The notes: generated by a model from the sequence alone, not told the origin. Shown: positions 6,483 to 13,225, numbered from the stretch's first letter. The stretch is 16,972 nucleotides of DNA from Candidatus Nanohalarchaeota archaeon (GCA_003660865.1 QMVA01000012.1:1-16972), one strand, 5' to 3'. Program-made: numbers and translations.

Positions 6483-7349
6483 ATGTCAATGGATGTGAAA
6501 AAAAACAGTGGGCATGAGATTACACGAAAAGAGGAGCTTAATTCAGGCGATTACCTGATTGAGGTTAGGGCGCCTTTGGTTGCTGCGAAGTTTATGCCAG
6601 GTAATTTTGTGATTTTTCTTCTGCATGAGAAGGGGGAGAGGGTTCCTATGTCTGTGCAGAAGGTAGAGGGAGATAGGATTACTGTGTTTTTTAAGAAGTT
6701 GGGTAAGACTTCGCGCGAGTTGGATTCGTGGCATGTTGGGGATTGTATTAATTCTGTTGTTGGTCCGTTGGGAAATGCTATTGAGCTTAAGAAGTATGGT
6801 AATGTGGTGTTTGCGTCTGACTTAGTGTGCGGTCATGCTGAGAATTATGCTGCTGTGAAGGGATTAAAGGGGGCAGGCAATCATGTCATTTCAATGCAGT
6901 CTTTTCCTACGAAGGATGATGTTTATCCCCGGAAGGAGTTGAGTACTATGGCTGATGAGTATTTCCTGACTACAGCGGATGGGTCGCAGGGGATTAAAGG
7001 TCATTATACTGATGTCCTGAAGGGACTGCTTGATGAAAATAAGGTTGATATGGTTTTTGCGGGGGGAGATATTCCGTCATTGGGGAAGTTGTCTGAGTTG
7101 ACTAAGAGGTATAATGTGAGGACAATGGTTACGTTGCGGCAAATTATGATTGACGGTACCGGAATGTGCGGGGCATGCCGTGTTTTTATTGATGGTGAGA
7201 TGAAACTAACTTGCATAGACGGGCCGATGTTTGATGGTCATAAGGTTAATTTTGAGGAAGTGATTGCGAGGCTTGGGATGTTTAAGGAAGAGGAGTCTGT
7301 TGCGATGGAGGATTACAATAGCAGGGGGGTATGTCATGAGCGCAAATAA
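6483..7349 (+). CDS. sudB: NfnA/SudB: FAD/[2Fe-2S] subunit of ferredoxin:NADP oxidoreductase (sulfide dehydrogenase)
   Basis: A ferredoxin-NADP reductase-like subunit of about 288 residues. With the next gene it forms the flavin-bifurcating NADH-dependent ferredoxin:NADP+ oxidoreductase, also described as sulfide dehydrogenase, in the cytoplasm. The N-terminal FAD domain holds the MPGNFVIFLLHEKGERVPMS stretch, followed by GPLGNA. The NAD-binding half has VFAGGDIPSLGKLSELTKRY. The C-terminus holds the [2Fe-2S] signature GTGMCGACRVFIDGEMKLTC followed by DGPMFDGH. Start ATG 6483 is used; ATG 6489, with GGTG eight bases upstream, is equally good, and GTG 6447 would be near-leaderless from the TATA-like TTTATTTAA at 6413-6421. 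The stop overlaps the start of the next gene by 14 bases, which indicates translational coupling. Confidence 0.92.
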   Translation: MSMDVKKNSGHEITRKEELNSGDYLIEVRAPLVAAKFMPGNFVIFLLHEKGERVPMSVQKVEGDRITVFFKKLGKTSRELDSWHVGDCINSVVGPLGNAIELKKYGNVVFASDLVCGHAENYAAVKGLKGAGNHVISMQSFPTKDDVYPRKELSTMADEYFLTTADGSQGIKGHYTDVLKGLLDENKVDMVFAGGDIPSLGKLSELTKRYNVRTMVTLRQIMIDGTGMCGACRVFIDGEMKLTCIDGPMFDGHKVNFEEVIARLGMFKEEESVAMEDYNSRGVCHERK

Positions 7350-8712
7350 GGTGAAGAGGGTTCCTATGCCTGAGTTGGCTGTTGAGGAGAGGGTTAAGAC
7401 ATTTGATGAGGTTCCTCTTGGATATACTGAGGAGCAGGCGGTTTTAGAGGCAGGGCGCTGTATGCAGTGTGGTAATGCGCCGTGTATCATGGAGTGTCCT
7501 GTTAATATAGATATTAAGATGTTTTTGAAGCAGGTTTCTCTGAAGGATTTTAAGGGGGCTTTTTTGACTATCAAAAAGTATAATCCGATACCTGCGATTA
7601 CAGGGAGGGTGTGCCCGCAGGAGACACAGTGCGAGGGTGTGTGTACGCTTGGAAAGATTGGTGATGCGACGAATATAGGTAAGGTGGAGTCTTTTGTGGC
7701 TGATTGGGCGAGGAAGAATAATGTGCGGGAAGAGTTTGATGTTGTGGAGAGGTCCCAAAAGGTTGCTGTGATTGGGTCCGGGCCTGCCAGTATCAGTTGT
7801 GCTGTTGATTTGAGGAAGAGCGGTTATCAGGTTGTGATGTATGAGGCGCTGCATAAGGCGGGTGGGGTGCTTCAGTATGGTATTCCTGAGTTCAGGTTGC
7901 CGAGGGATGTTGTGGATGCGGAGTTGTCTTATCTTTCTGATATCGGTGTTGAGATAAGGTTGAATAGGATTATAGGGCAGAATGTTTCTTTTGATGAGTT
8001 GCGTGATGAGTATGATGCTATTTTTGTCGGGACTGGTGCTGGTGCGCCGCTTTTTTTGGGTATTGACGGGGAGAAGCTGAATGGTGTGTATTCTGCTAAT
8101 GAATTTCTTATCAGGGTGAACCTGATGAAGGCTTATAAGTTCCCTGAGTATGATACGCCTGTGAGAGTGGGTGGTAAAGTGGGGGTAATTGGTGCTGGGA
8201 ATGTTGCTATGGATGCTGCGAGGAGCGCGGTTCGTCTCGGGGCTGAGGTTCATGTCCTTTATCGGAGGACGAAGAAGGAGGCGCCGGTGAGGGTTGAGGA
8301 GATGCGCCATGCGATTGAGGAAGGGATTAATTTTGTTGAGCTTGTTGGTCCTGTGAGGATACTTGGCGAGGAGGGATGGGTCAAGGGTATTGAGCTTGTA
8401 AAGATGAAGTTGGGGAAGCCTGATAAGAGCGGTCGGCCCAGGCCTGTGCCTGTTCGCGGCAGTGAGTTTACGATGGATCTTGATACTGTTGTTGTTGCTC
8501 TTGGTACGAGGCCAAACAGGTTGTTTTTGAGTAGGGTACCTGGGCTTGAGACTACGGATAAGGGTATTATTATTGTTGGTGATGATTTGGCTACTAATAT
8601 TGACGGTGTTTTTGCCGGCGGTGATGCTATTAGCGGGGGGTCGACGGTTATACTGGCGCTGGGTGAGGGGCGGAAGGCTGCGAAGTCGATTGAGGATTAT
8701 TTGGCGGGTTGA
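7336..8712 (+). CDS. sudA: NfnB/SudA: glutamate synthase small subunit-like flavoprotein
   Basis: A 458-residue GltD-like protein of full family length, partner of the preceding subunit. N-terminal cysteines bind two [4Fe-4S] clusters: C42, C45, C50, C54 in CMQCGNAPCIMEC, and C93, C99, C103 in CPQETQCEGVC. The FAD fold is marked by VAVIGSGPAS (about 143-152) and GGVLQYGIPEFRLP. The NADP fold is marked by VGVIGAGNVAMDAAR and YRRTKKEAP. The end has the usual VFAGGDAISGGSTVILALGEGR. Without a large GltB subunit nearby, and with SudB upstream, it should be the bifurcating subunit rather than glutamate synthase. ATG 7336 gives the family N-terminus; earlier in-frame codons only overlap sudB. The gene ends in TGA with no clear terminator. 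Confidence 0.93.
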   Translation: MSANKVKRVPMPELAVEERVKTFDEVPLGYTEEQAVLEAGRCMQCGNAPCIMECPVNIDIKMFLKQVSLKDFKGAFLTIKKYNPIPAITGRVCPQETQCEGVCTLGKIGDATNIGKVESFVADWARKNNVREEFDVVERSQKVAVIGSGPASISCAVDLRKSGYQVVMYEALHKAGGVLQYGIPEFRLPRDVVDAELSYLSDIGVEIRLNRIIGQNVSFDELRDEYDAIFVGTGAGAPLFLGIDGEKLNGVYSANEFLIRVNLMKAYKFPEYDTPVRVGGKVGVIGAGNVAMDAARSAVRLGAEVHVLYRRTKKEAPVRVEEMRHAIEEGINFVELVGPVRILGEEGWVKGIELVKMKLGKPDKSGRPRPVPVRGSEFTMDLDTVVVALGTRPNRLFLSRVPGLETTDKGIIIVGDDLATNIDGVFAGGDAISGGSTVILALGEGRKAAKSIEDYLAG

Positions 8713-8820
8713 GGGTCAGGCAGAAAAGGTTTAGGGTAGAGGTGGCTGAGAGGTCGTTGGGGTGTTTCTGGGCTGAGTTGTTGGAGTAATATCTGTTATG
8801 TTCTGTTGCTTTGGATTGGT

Positions 8821-9660
8821 CTACTTTTTTTGATATTCATTTAGTGCTTTGATGCATGATGATGTTGTAAATATTCGATTTTGATCTCTTGCATCTTCCC
8901 GCCAGCGATTTGAATGGTGCCATGGTTGAGTGTTTGAAGGTAAGGGAAATTGAAGTATTGGTGTTGTGTTCCAACTGCCGTCATCTCTTTGACTTGATAG
9001 TAATTTTTCAACGCGCGAGTTAGCAGTCTCGTAATCTTTTTTGTTTCTAATTAATGCTTGTATTGATAATGCAAGGTAAAATGGCACATTAGGAATATTA
9101 TCATTTTGTGCAATCCATTCTGTTGCTTTTTTAACCTGATCATCATATCCTAATTTTGAAAGTGCCTCGAGTGAATGTGTGGTTGCGTATACGTCACTAG
9201 TCCACCAGTAAGATTTCCATTGACTATCTTCTTGTTGTGTGTTTATAGTTGAAGACATAACTATTTGGACAAATGTCTTCACCATATCCTTAAAATTGCC
9301 ATGCAATTTTAGGATCCAGTGAATCGAAGATTCACCAGGATAGATTAAGGTCTCTTGGTTTTTGGCTAAGTTTATCCATATAGTAACGACCTTAACTATA
9401 AAAGAAATTGAACTGCAATATCATTATCAAAATTTGCCAATAGTGCAGAGGCAGTAATATCCGGAGTGGATGAACATCAACTTTCAACTGACATTTCAGG
9501 AGGTATTCTCGCATAATTTCTTATTGATTGTTCTTGATAAGTTCTTGGCAATCCAATATAAAGGTCAATTATTGTTGGATTGACTATAATTAATTTTCAT
9601 TCCTTAGCAACGGTAGAAACTGGATGAGCGTTGAGTTGTAGGGCTTTAATTTGATGTGTA
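8821..9660 (-). pseudogene. Broken gene with prenyltransferase/squalene-cyclase-like alpha-barrel C-terminus
   Basis: The open part (8821 to about 9400) encodes YPGESSIHWILKLHGNF, WWTSDVYATTHSLEAL, ALSIQALIRNKKDYE, SSQRDDGSWNTTP and IFTTSSCIKALNEYQKK. The repeated QxxDGSW/W-rich and TxxxLxAL patterns are those of terpene-cyclase/prenyltransferase alpha/alpha barrels. Upstream, in another frame, ALQLNAHPVSTVAKE, DLYIGLPRTYQEQSIRNYAR, PPEMSVES and TPDITASALLANFD continue the gene. That part is broken by two TGA codons, one before CSS and one before KLII, both perhaps former TGG tryptophans, plus a TAG and a frame change near 9396. No intact N-terminus is seen. The stop is TAG 8821-8823. Its base composition is more balanced than its neighbours'. 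The original function is unknown and this is not a functional enzyme as read. Confidence 0.7.
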
Positions 9661-9671
9661 TTGCGTTCGAA

Positions 9672-9686
9672 AAGTATATAATATTA
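9672..9686 (+). promoter_or_regulatory. Probable TATA box of the preQ0 operon
   Basis: AAGTATATAATATTA lies about 100 bases before the first operon gene, giving a leader of about 70 bases. The leader contains the dyad TTAATTGTTAA near 9741-9751, a possible site for the ribbon-helix-helix protein, but this is weak. Confidence 0.4.
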
Positions 9687-9776
9687 TCGGGGTATTCTTG
9701 TAGTATGGTTGGGAGAATATTTTGTTTTTGAGTGTGATGGTTAATTGTTAATTTTGATGTATGTGTGGGTGATGTG

Positions 9777-9950
9777 ATGGCGAAGGTTTGTGTTGAGATT
9801 CCACAGGAGATTGTGGATGATGTGCGTGCGCATGTGGGGGATGATAAAAAATTTGTTAATTTTTCGGATGCAGTGAGGACTGCGCTTCGTAAGATGCTTG
9901 ACCAGCTTGATGAGGTTGACAGGCGGCATGGGAGAATTGAGGGGGGATGA
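9777..9950 (+). CDS. Ribbon-helix-helix DNA-binding protein, first gene of the preQ0 operon
   Basis: A 57-residue CopG/Arc-like protein. The strand KVCVEIPQEIVDDV is followed by two helices with FVNFSDAVRTALRKMLDQL, the standard ribbon-helix-helix plan (beta-strand, helix A, FxxxSDAVRxALR). It ends in a charged tail. GGTGAT sits three bases before ATG 9777. Its stop overlaps the start of the phosphoribosyltransferase gene in ATGA, so it is co-translated with the biosynthetic genes. By position it could be an autoregulator of preQ0 synthesis, but nothing in the sequence shows the ligand or operator. It could instead be the antitoxin half of a lost toxin pair, although no toxin is adjacent. Confidence 0.75.
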   Translation: MAKVCVEIPQEIVDDVRAHVGDDKKFVNFSDAVRTALRKMLDQLDEVDRRHGRIEGG

Positions 9951-10420
9951 GTATGATTAAGGTTTCATGGGATGATTTTTTTGGGCTAACGCAGATGCTT
10001 TCTGATAAGCTGAAGGATAAGGATTTTGATTCTGTTGTGTGTATCAACAGGGGAGGGCTTGTTGTCGGGAGGATGCTTTCTGATGCTTTGGGGCTGCCTT
10101 TGGGGGTTATCAGTGCTAAGTCTTATGGTGTCGGGAAGGCGGATAGTGCGGGTAAGGTTGTTGTGGATGAGAAGGTGTCGATTGTCGGTGGTGTTGGTCG
10201 GAAGGTCTTGATTGTGGATGATATTGCTGATCATGGGGGTACGTTTATGGCTGTTAAGAGTTTTTTTGAGGATGAACTGGGGTTGAATGTTTTGACTGCT
10301 GCGGTTTTCAGGAAGGAGGGGTGCGCTATTGATGTTGATTTTTGCGCGTCTGGGGTTGGGCGTGAGTGGATTGTTATGCCTTATGAGGCTTGTGAGTTTT
10401 CGCGGGGTGGTGAGGTATGA
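9947..10420 (+). CDS. Purine-type phosphoribosyltransferase
   Basis: A 157-residue type I phosphoribosyltransferase resembling the COG2236/Gpt group. The PRPP-binding loop is VLIVDDIADHGGTF (residues 87-100), with the acidic pair DD and the GGT turn. An N-terminal VVCINRGGLVVGRMLSDALG is the usual pyrophosphate loop. Family members convert hypoxanthine, xanthine or guanine plus PRPP into the nucleotide. It overlaps the RHH gene and queD by four bases each, so it is embedded in the preQ0 operon. It may supply guanine nucleotides for the GTP-consuming first step or salvage a deazapurine base. That link is inference from position; the base specificity cannot be read here. Confidence 0.82.
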   Translation: MSMIKVSWDDFFGLTQMLSDKLKDKDFDSVVCINRGGLVVGRMLSDALGLPLGVISAKSYGVGKADSAGKVVVDEKVSIVGGVGRKVLIVDDIADHGGTFMAVKSFFEDELGLNVLTAAVFRKEGCAIDVDFCASGVGREWIVMPYEACEFSRGGEV

Positions 10421-10764
10421 GGATTTGTCGTGAGTTTTATTTTGATGCTGCGCATTTTCTGCCGGGGTATGATGGCAAGTGCGCCAACCTGCATGGGCAT
10501 ACTTACAAGCTTGAGGTTGTTGTGTCCGGAAAGGTTGGCAAGGGCGGAATGGTTGTTGATTTTTCGTATGTGAAGAATATTGTTAACAGGGTTGTTGTTG
10601 ATAAGTTGGATCATGCTAGTCTAAATGATGTTTTTTCTAATCCTACGGCTGAGAATATGGTTGTTTGGATTTTTGGTGAGATTAAGAAGGAGTTGCCGGG
10701 TGTTTGTTGTGTCCGGCTGTGGGAGGGTGTGCATTCGTGGGTGGAGTATGATGGCAAAGAGTAA
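10417..10764 (+). CDS. queD: QueD: 6-carboxy-tetrahydropterin synthase
   Basis: A 115-residue QueD/PTPS-family enzyme, typical in length. It turns dihydroneopterin triphosphate into 6-carboxy-5,6,7,8-tetrahydropterin, the second step to preQ0. Zinc ligands are H13 (FDAAHFL) and H26/H28 (NLHGHTY). The catalytic cysteine is C22 in DGKCANLHGH. Further family blocks are MVVDFSYVKNIV, LDHASLND and NPTAENMVVWIF, and the ending RLWEGVHSWVEY carries the pterin-binding Glu. The start overlaps the phosphoribosyltransferase stop (ATGA) and its end overlaps queE by 14 bases. All expected catalytic residues are visible. Confidence 0.95.
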   Translation: MRICREFYFDAAHFLPGYDGKCANLHGHTYKLEVVVSGKVGKGGMVVDFSYVKNIVNRVVVDKLDHASLNDVFSNPTAENMVVWIFGEIKKELPGVCCVRLWEGVHSWVEYDGKE

Positions 10765-11416
10765 GCTTAGGGTTGTTGAGGTTTTTGATTCTATCCAGGG
10801 TGAAGGGGGGCTTATGGGGCTGCCTCATACGTTTATCCGGCTTGCTGGGTGTAATTTGAGGTGCCGGTGGTGTGATACTAAGTATGCGCTTGATGCGCCG
10901 GGTGTTGAGATGAGTGTGGATGACGTTGTTTCTAAGGTGAATTGCGGGTATGTATGTCTTACGGGCGGTGAGCCGCTTTTGCAGGATGTTTATGGGCTTT
11001 TGGGTGGTTTGAAGGGTAAGAAGGTTACGGTTGAGACTAATTGCACTGTGCGCGATGAGAGGCTTGATGAGTTTGTTTTTTTGTATTCTGTGTCGCCGAA
11101 GCTTTCTTCGAGTGGCGAGGGGTATGATGTGAGGGTGCTTGAGAGTTATCTAAATTTAGATAATGTGCGGGTGAAGTTTGTTGTGTGTGATGATGATGAT
11201 TTTTTGGAAGCGGTGTCGATTGTTGAAAAGTATAATGCTTTTGTGAGAGGTAAGGTTGTTTTGCAGCCGGATGGGATGTGTTCTATGTCTGAGTATCAGA
11301 GGAGGCTTGGGTGGCTTTGCGGTAAGGTTATGGGGTGTGAGGTGCTGGTCCGGAGTGATGTGCGGGTGCTTTTGCAGTTGCATAAGGTTATCTGGGGGAA
11401 TAAGAGGGGTGTGTAG
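10751..11416 (+). CDS. queE: QueE: 7-carboxy-7-deazaguanine synthase (radical SAM)
   Basis: A 221-residue radical SAM enzyme that rearranges 6-carboxytetrahydropterin to 7-carboxy-7-deazaguanine. The N-terminus VVEVFDSIQGEGGLMGLPHTF is typical of QueE. The [4Fe-4S]/SAM motif is CNLRCRWC (C34, C38, C41; CxxxCxxC). The SAM-binding LTGGEPLLQ follows. The protein is slightly short, as archaeal QueE often are. Start ATG 10751 is preferred because GGTGGAG (10740-10746) is four bases upstream; ATG 10748 is adjacent and also possible. The stop is TAG (11414-11416), followed by TTA then TGA in the same frame, so a readthrough product would gain only two residues. queC starts two bases after the TAG. 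Confidence 0.95.
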   Translation: MAKSKLRVVEVFDSIQGEGGLMGLPHTFIRLAGCNLRCRWCDTKYALDAPGVEMSVDDVVSKVNCGYVCLTGGEPLLQDVYGLLGGLKGKKVTVETNCTVRDERLDEFVFLYSVSPKLSSSGEGYDVRVLESYLNLDNVRVKFVVCDDDDFLEAVSIVEKYNAFVRGKVVLQPDGMCSMSEYQRRLGWLCGKVMGCEVLVRSDVRVLLQLHKVIWGNKRGV

Positions 11417-11418
11417 TT

Positions 11419-12078
11419 ATGAAAAAGTGTGTTGTGCTTTTGAGCGGGGGGCTTGATTCGTGTACTTGTGCTGCTATTGCCAAAAATGGGGGGTATGAGG
11501 TCTATGCTATGAGTTTTGATTACGGGCAGAGGCATAAGGTTGAGGTTTCAAGTGCGAGGGCTGTTGCGGATGCGGTGGGGGTTGTTGAGCATAAGGTTGT
11601 TGAGATTGATTTGCGGCAAATAGGGGGTTCTGCGCTTACTTCTGATATCGATGTTCCGAAGGATAGGGAGATTGGTGAGGGGGTTCCTGTTACTTATGTG
11701 CCGTTTCGCAATGCGATCTTTCTTGGGTTTGCTACTGCGTGGGCGGAGGTTGTTGGTGCGCATGATGTTTTTGTGGGGGTTAATGCGGTTGATTATTCGG
11801 GGTATCCGGATTGCAGGGGTGAGTTTATTTCTGCTTTTGAGAAGGTTATGAATCTTGGGACTAAGTGCGGGGGGTTTAGGATTATTGCGCCGCTTTTGAA
11901 GATGTCTAAGAAGGAGATTGTTCTTCGGGCGGTTAAGGAAGGGGCGCCGATTGAGTTGACGCATAGCTGTTATTCGCCTGTTTCCGGTAAGGCGTGCGGG
12001 AGGTGCGATTCGTGCCAGCTTCGGCTTAAGGGGTTTTTGGAGGCTGGGGTTTCTGATCCTGTGGAGTATTGTGATTGA
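11419..12078 (+). CDS. queC: QueC: 7-cyano-7-deazaguanine (preQ0) synthase
   Basis: A 219-residue ATP-dependent enzyme that converts 7-carboxy-7-deazaguanine and ammonia to preQ0. The PP-loop SGGLDS is at residues 9-14. YAMSFDYGQRHKVE and VPFRNAIFLGFATAWAE are QueC signatures. The zinc site lies near the C-terminus: the Cys of LTHSCYSP and three in ACGRCDSCQLR. Length and motif order match standard QueC, with no fused amidotransferase domain. Its preQ0 product is used by archaeal tRNA-guanine transglycosylase at G15, a gene not in this window. It ends ten bases before folE2. Confidence 0.96.
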   Translation: MKKCVVLLSGGLDSCTCAAIAKNGGYEVYAMSFDYGQRHKVEVSSARAVADAVGVVEHKVVEIDLRQIGGSALTSDIDVPKDREIGEGVPVTYVPFRNAIFLGFATAWAEVVGAHDVFVGVNAVDYSGYPDCRGEFISAFEKVMNLGTKCGGFRIIAPLLKMSKKEIVLRAVKEGAPIELTHSCYSPVSGKACGRCDSCQLRLKGFLEAGVSDPVEYCD

Positions 12079-12087
12079 GGTGTTTTT

Positions 12088-12873
12088 ATGGTTGATGAGT
12101 TGGCTGATGTGCAGGGATATGGGGATTTGAGGCGGGTTGGTATTGATAAGGTTGGTGTTCGGGGCGTGTCTTTGCCGCTTAAGATTAAGGATAAGGTGAG
12201 TGGGTTTCAGTATGTTTCTGCATCTGTTGATTGTTTTGTTGATCTGCCGCATGAGTTTCGCGGTGCGCATATGTCGAGGTTTATCGAGGTTTTGAATGAG
12301 TGCCGGGGGAAGGTTTTTGGTGGGGATGTTGTTCGCAGGATGCTTGTTGAGTTGCGTAAGAGGCTTTGCGCTGATTCTTCGCATGTTCGGGTGGTTTTTC
12401 CTTATTTTGTTGAGAAGACTGCGCCTGTTTCGGGCAAAAAGAGTGTTATGAAGTATGATTGCACTTTTTTTGGTGATTATTGTGAGAGTTTTTCGTTTAT
12501 GATTGAGATTAAGGTGCCTGTTGCTACGCTTTGCCCTTGTTCTAAGGAGATTTGTGGGAATGGGAATGGGGCGCATAACCAGAGGGGGGTTGTTACTGTG
12601 CGTGTCCGGTGCGGAGCGTTTGTGTGGATTGAGGATATTATCAAGATTGTTGAGGGGTCTTGCAGTACGGAGGTTTTTTCGTTGCTTAAGAGGGAGGATG
12701 AGAAGGCTGTGTGTGAGACGATGTACAGGCAGCCGATGTTTGTTGAGGATGTTGTGCGGGAGGTTGTTTTGAAGTTGCGTAAGGTGAAGGGGGTTTCGGG
12801 GTTTAAGGTTGAGTGTGAGAATTTTGAGTCGATTCATGCGCATAATGCGTATGCGATGGTTGATGAGTTGTGA
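12088..12873 (+). CDS. GTP cyclohydrolase of the FolE2/MptA family
   Basis: A 261-residue type IB GTP cyclohydrolase. It opens GTP to start pterin and deazapurine synthesis. It starts MVDELADVQGYGDLRRVGID, where the family has D(I/V)Q and the VGI segment. Metal-binding residues are in CPCSKEIC (C149, C151) and GAHNQRG (H163). The block STEVFSLLKREDEKAV and the end ESIHAHNAYA are FolE2/MptA signatures. MptA makes the 2',3'-cyclic phosphate for methanopterin, while FolE2 makes the triphosphate that QueD uses. Being last in a queD-queE-queC operon favours the FolE2 activity, but motifs alone do not decide it. Confidence 0.93.
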   Translation: MVDELADVQGYGDLRRVGIDKVGVRGVSLPLKIKDKVSGFQYVSASVDCFVDLPHEFRGAHMSRFIEVLNECRGKVFGGDVVRRMLVELRKRLCADSSHVRVVFPYFVEKTAPVSGKKSVMKYDCTFFGDYCESFSFMIEIKVPVATLCPCSKEICGNGNGAHNQRGVVTVRVRCGAFVWIEDIIKIVEGSCSTEVFSLLKREDEKAVCETMYRQPMFVEDVVREVVLKLRKVKGVSGFKVECENFESIHAHNAYAMVDEL

Positions 12874-12875
12874 GG

Positions 12876-12883
12876 TTTTTTTT
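12876..12883 (+). terminator. T8 terminator of the preQ0 operon
   Basis: Eight T residues start two bases after the folE2 stop, with another T5 tract soon after. Archaeal transcription ends at such T runs without a hairpin. Confidence 0.55.
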
Positions 12884-12934
12884 GCTGTGTTTTTGTGAGA
12901 GGTAATATGCTTGTTTCTCAGGTAATCCAAATGA

Positions 12935-12942
12935 TTTTTAAG
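12935..12942 (+). promoter_or_regulatory. TATA-like box of tRNA-Leu
   Basis: TTTTTAAG-type sequence about 30 bases before the first base of the tRNA, the right distance for an archaeal promoter. A second A/T stretch lies at 12952-12969. Confidence 0.4.
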
Positions 12943-12995
12943 GTTTTGCGTCTATTATAGTTTATTACTTGCAGGGGTCGCCCAGCTGGCCAAAG

Positions 12996-13036
12996 TATTT
13001 TAGCAGGGTTTTTGCCTGTTTTTTTGTGGGTTAGAG
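12996..13036 (+). other. Intron 1 of tRNA-Leu(CAA), D-arm position
   Basis: About 41 bases lie between AAAG and GCG; repeated A/G bases leave the exact ends uncertain by one to three bases. Removing it restores a three-pair D stem (GCC/GGC). It contains a small CAGG/CCTG hairpin. The position is non-canonical and would need cleavage at a relaxed bulge-helix-bulge. Confidence 0.85.
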
Positions 13037-13050
13037 GCGCTGGACTCAAG

Positions 13051-13111
13051 AATACATTCAATTCGTTTTTGAGTGCTGAGCATGCGTGTGCGTATGTGAT
13101 GATTTTAAGAA
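13051..13111 (+). other. Intron 2 of tRNA-Leu(CAA), canonical 37/38 position, with C/D-like motif
   Basis: 61 bases after G37. It holds CTGA (13076-13079, box D), a hairpin CATGCG-TGTG-CGTATG (13081-13096) and GTGATGA (13096-13102, box C). Bases 13069-13074 (TTGAGT) are complementary to A31-A36 of this tRNA. Confidence 0.8.
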
Positions 13112-13156
13112 ATCCAGTCTCGTAGGAGTTCGAGGGTTCGAATCCCTTCCCCTGCA

Positions 13157-13225
13157 TCAGCCTTCAGAAAGGCTGGCGATCAGAGCGACCGTAAAGCGTT
13201 CCGTTTTAGGTCACTGGCGCTTTGC
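13157..13225 (+). ncRNA. Candidate structured RNA just downstream of tRNA-Leu
   Basis: Two hairpins follow the tRNA without a gap. The first is CAGCCTT-CAGA-AAGGCTG (13158-13175), a perfect seven-pair stem. The second (13181-13225) pairs CAGAGC with GCTTTG and GACC with GGTC, with a one-sided six-base internal loop and an 18-base end loop. The stretch is richer in C than its surroundings. It could be a co-transcribed small RNA (H/ACA-like?) or a decayed element. No family is recognised. Bases 13226-13448 show no convincing gene. Confidence 0.3.

Larger units (their letters stand above)
12971..13156 (+). tRNA. tRNA-Leu(CAA) with two introns
   Basis: The acceptor stem GCAGGGG pairs perfectly with CCCCTGC (13149-13155), followed by discriminator A. 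The D arm is GCCCAGCTGGCCAAAG...GCG, interrupted by intron 1. The anticodon stem is CTGGA/TCCAG around loop CUCAAGA, so the anticodon is CAA (13047-13049), interrupted after position 37 by intron 2. A long variable arm (TCTCGTAGGAGTTC) is typical of tRNA-Leu, and the T arm is GAGGG-TTCGAAT-CCCTT. Removing both introns leaves 84 nucleotides, the normal size. CCA is not encoded. An antisense ORF covering this gene is an artefact. Confidence 0.95.

Noticed and set aside
7444..8310. 288-codon minus-strand ORF opposite sudA
   Set aside because: Shadow of a confidently identified gene, with no coherent motifs.
8709..8789. 26-codon Arg-rich frame overlapping the sudA stop (TTG start)
   Set aside because: Too short, rare start, no recognisable family; kept only as a possible remnant.
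9690..9776. preQ1/preQ0 riboswitch in the operon leader
   Set aside because: The short A/T/G leader shows no pseudoknot-forming C-rich and A-rich segments; an RHH regulator is the likelier control.
11548..12930. 460-codon minus-strand ORF opposite queC and folE2
   Set aside because: Its composition (Asn, His, Arg, Pro, Lys, Ile) is the shadow of GT-rich plus-strand codons, and both genes beneath it are firmly identified.
12918..13157. 79-codon minus-strand ORF starting MQGKGFEPS
   Set aside because: It is the antisense of tRNA-Leu; the MQGKGFEPSNS-type start is a well-known artefact of translating the tRNA 3' end backwards.
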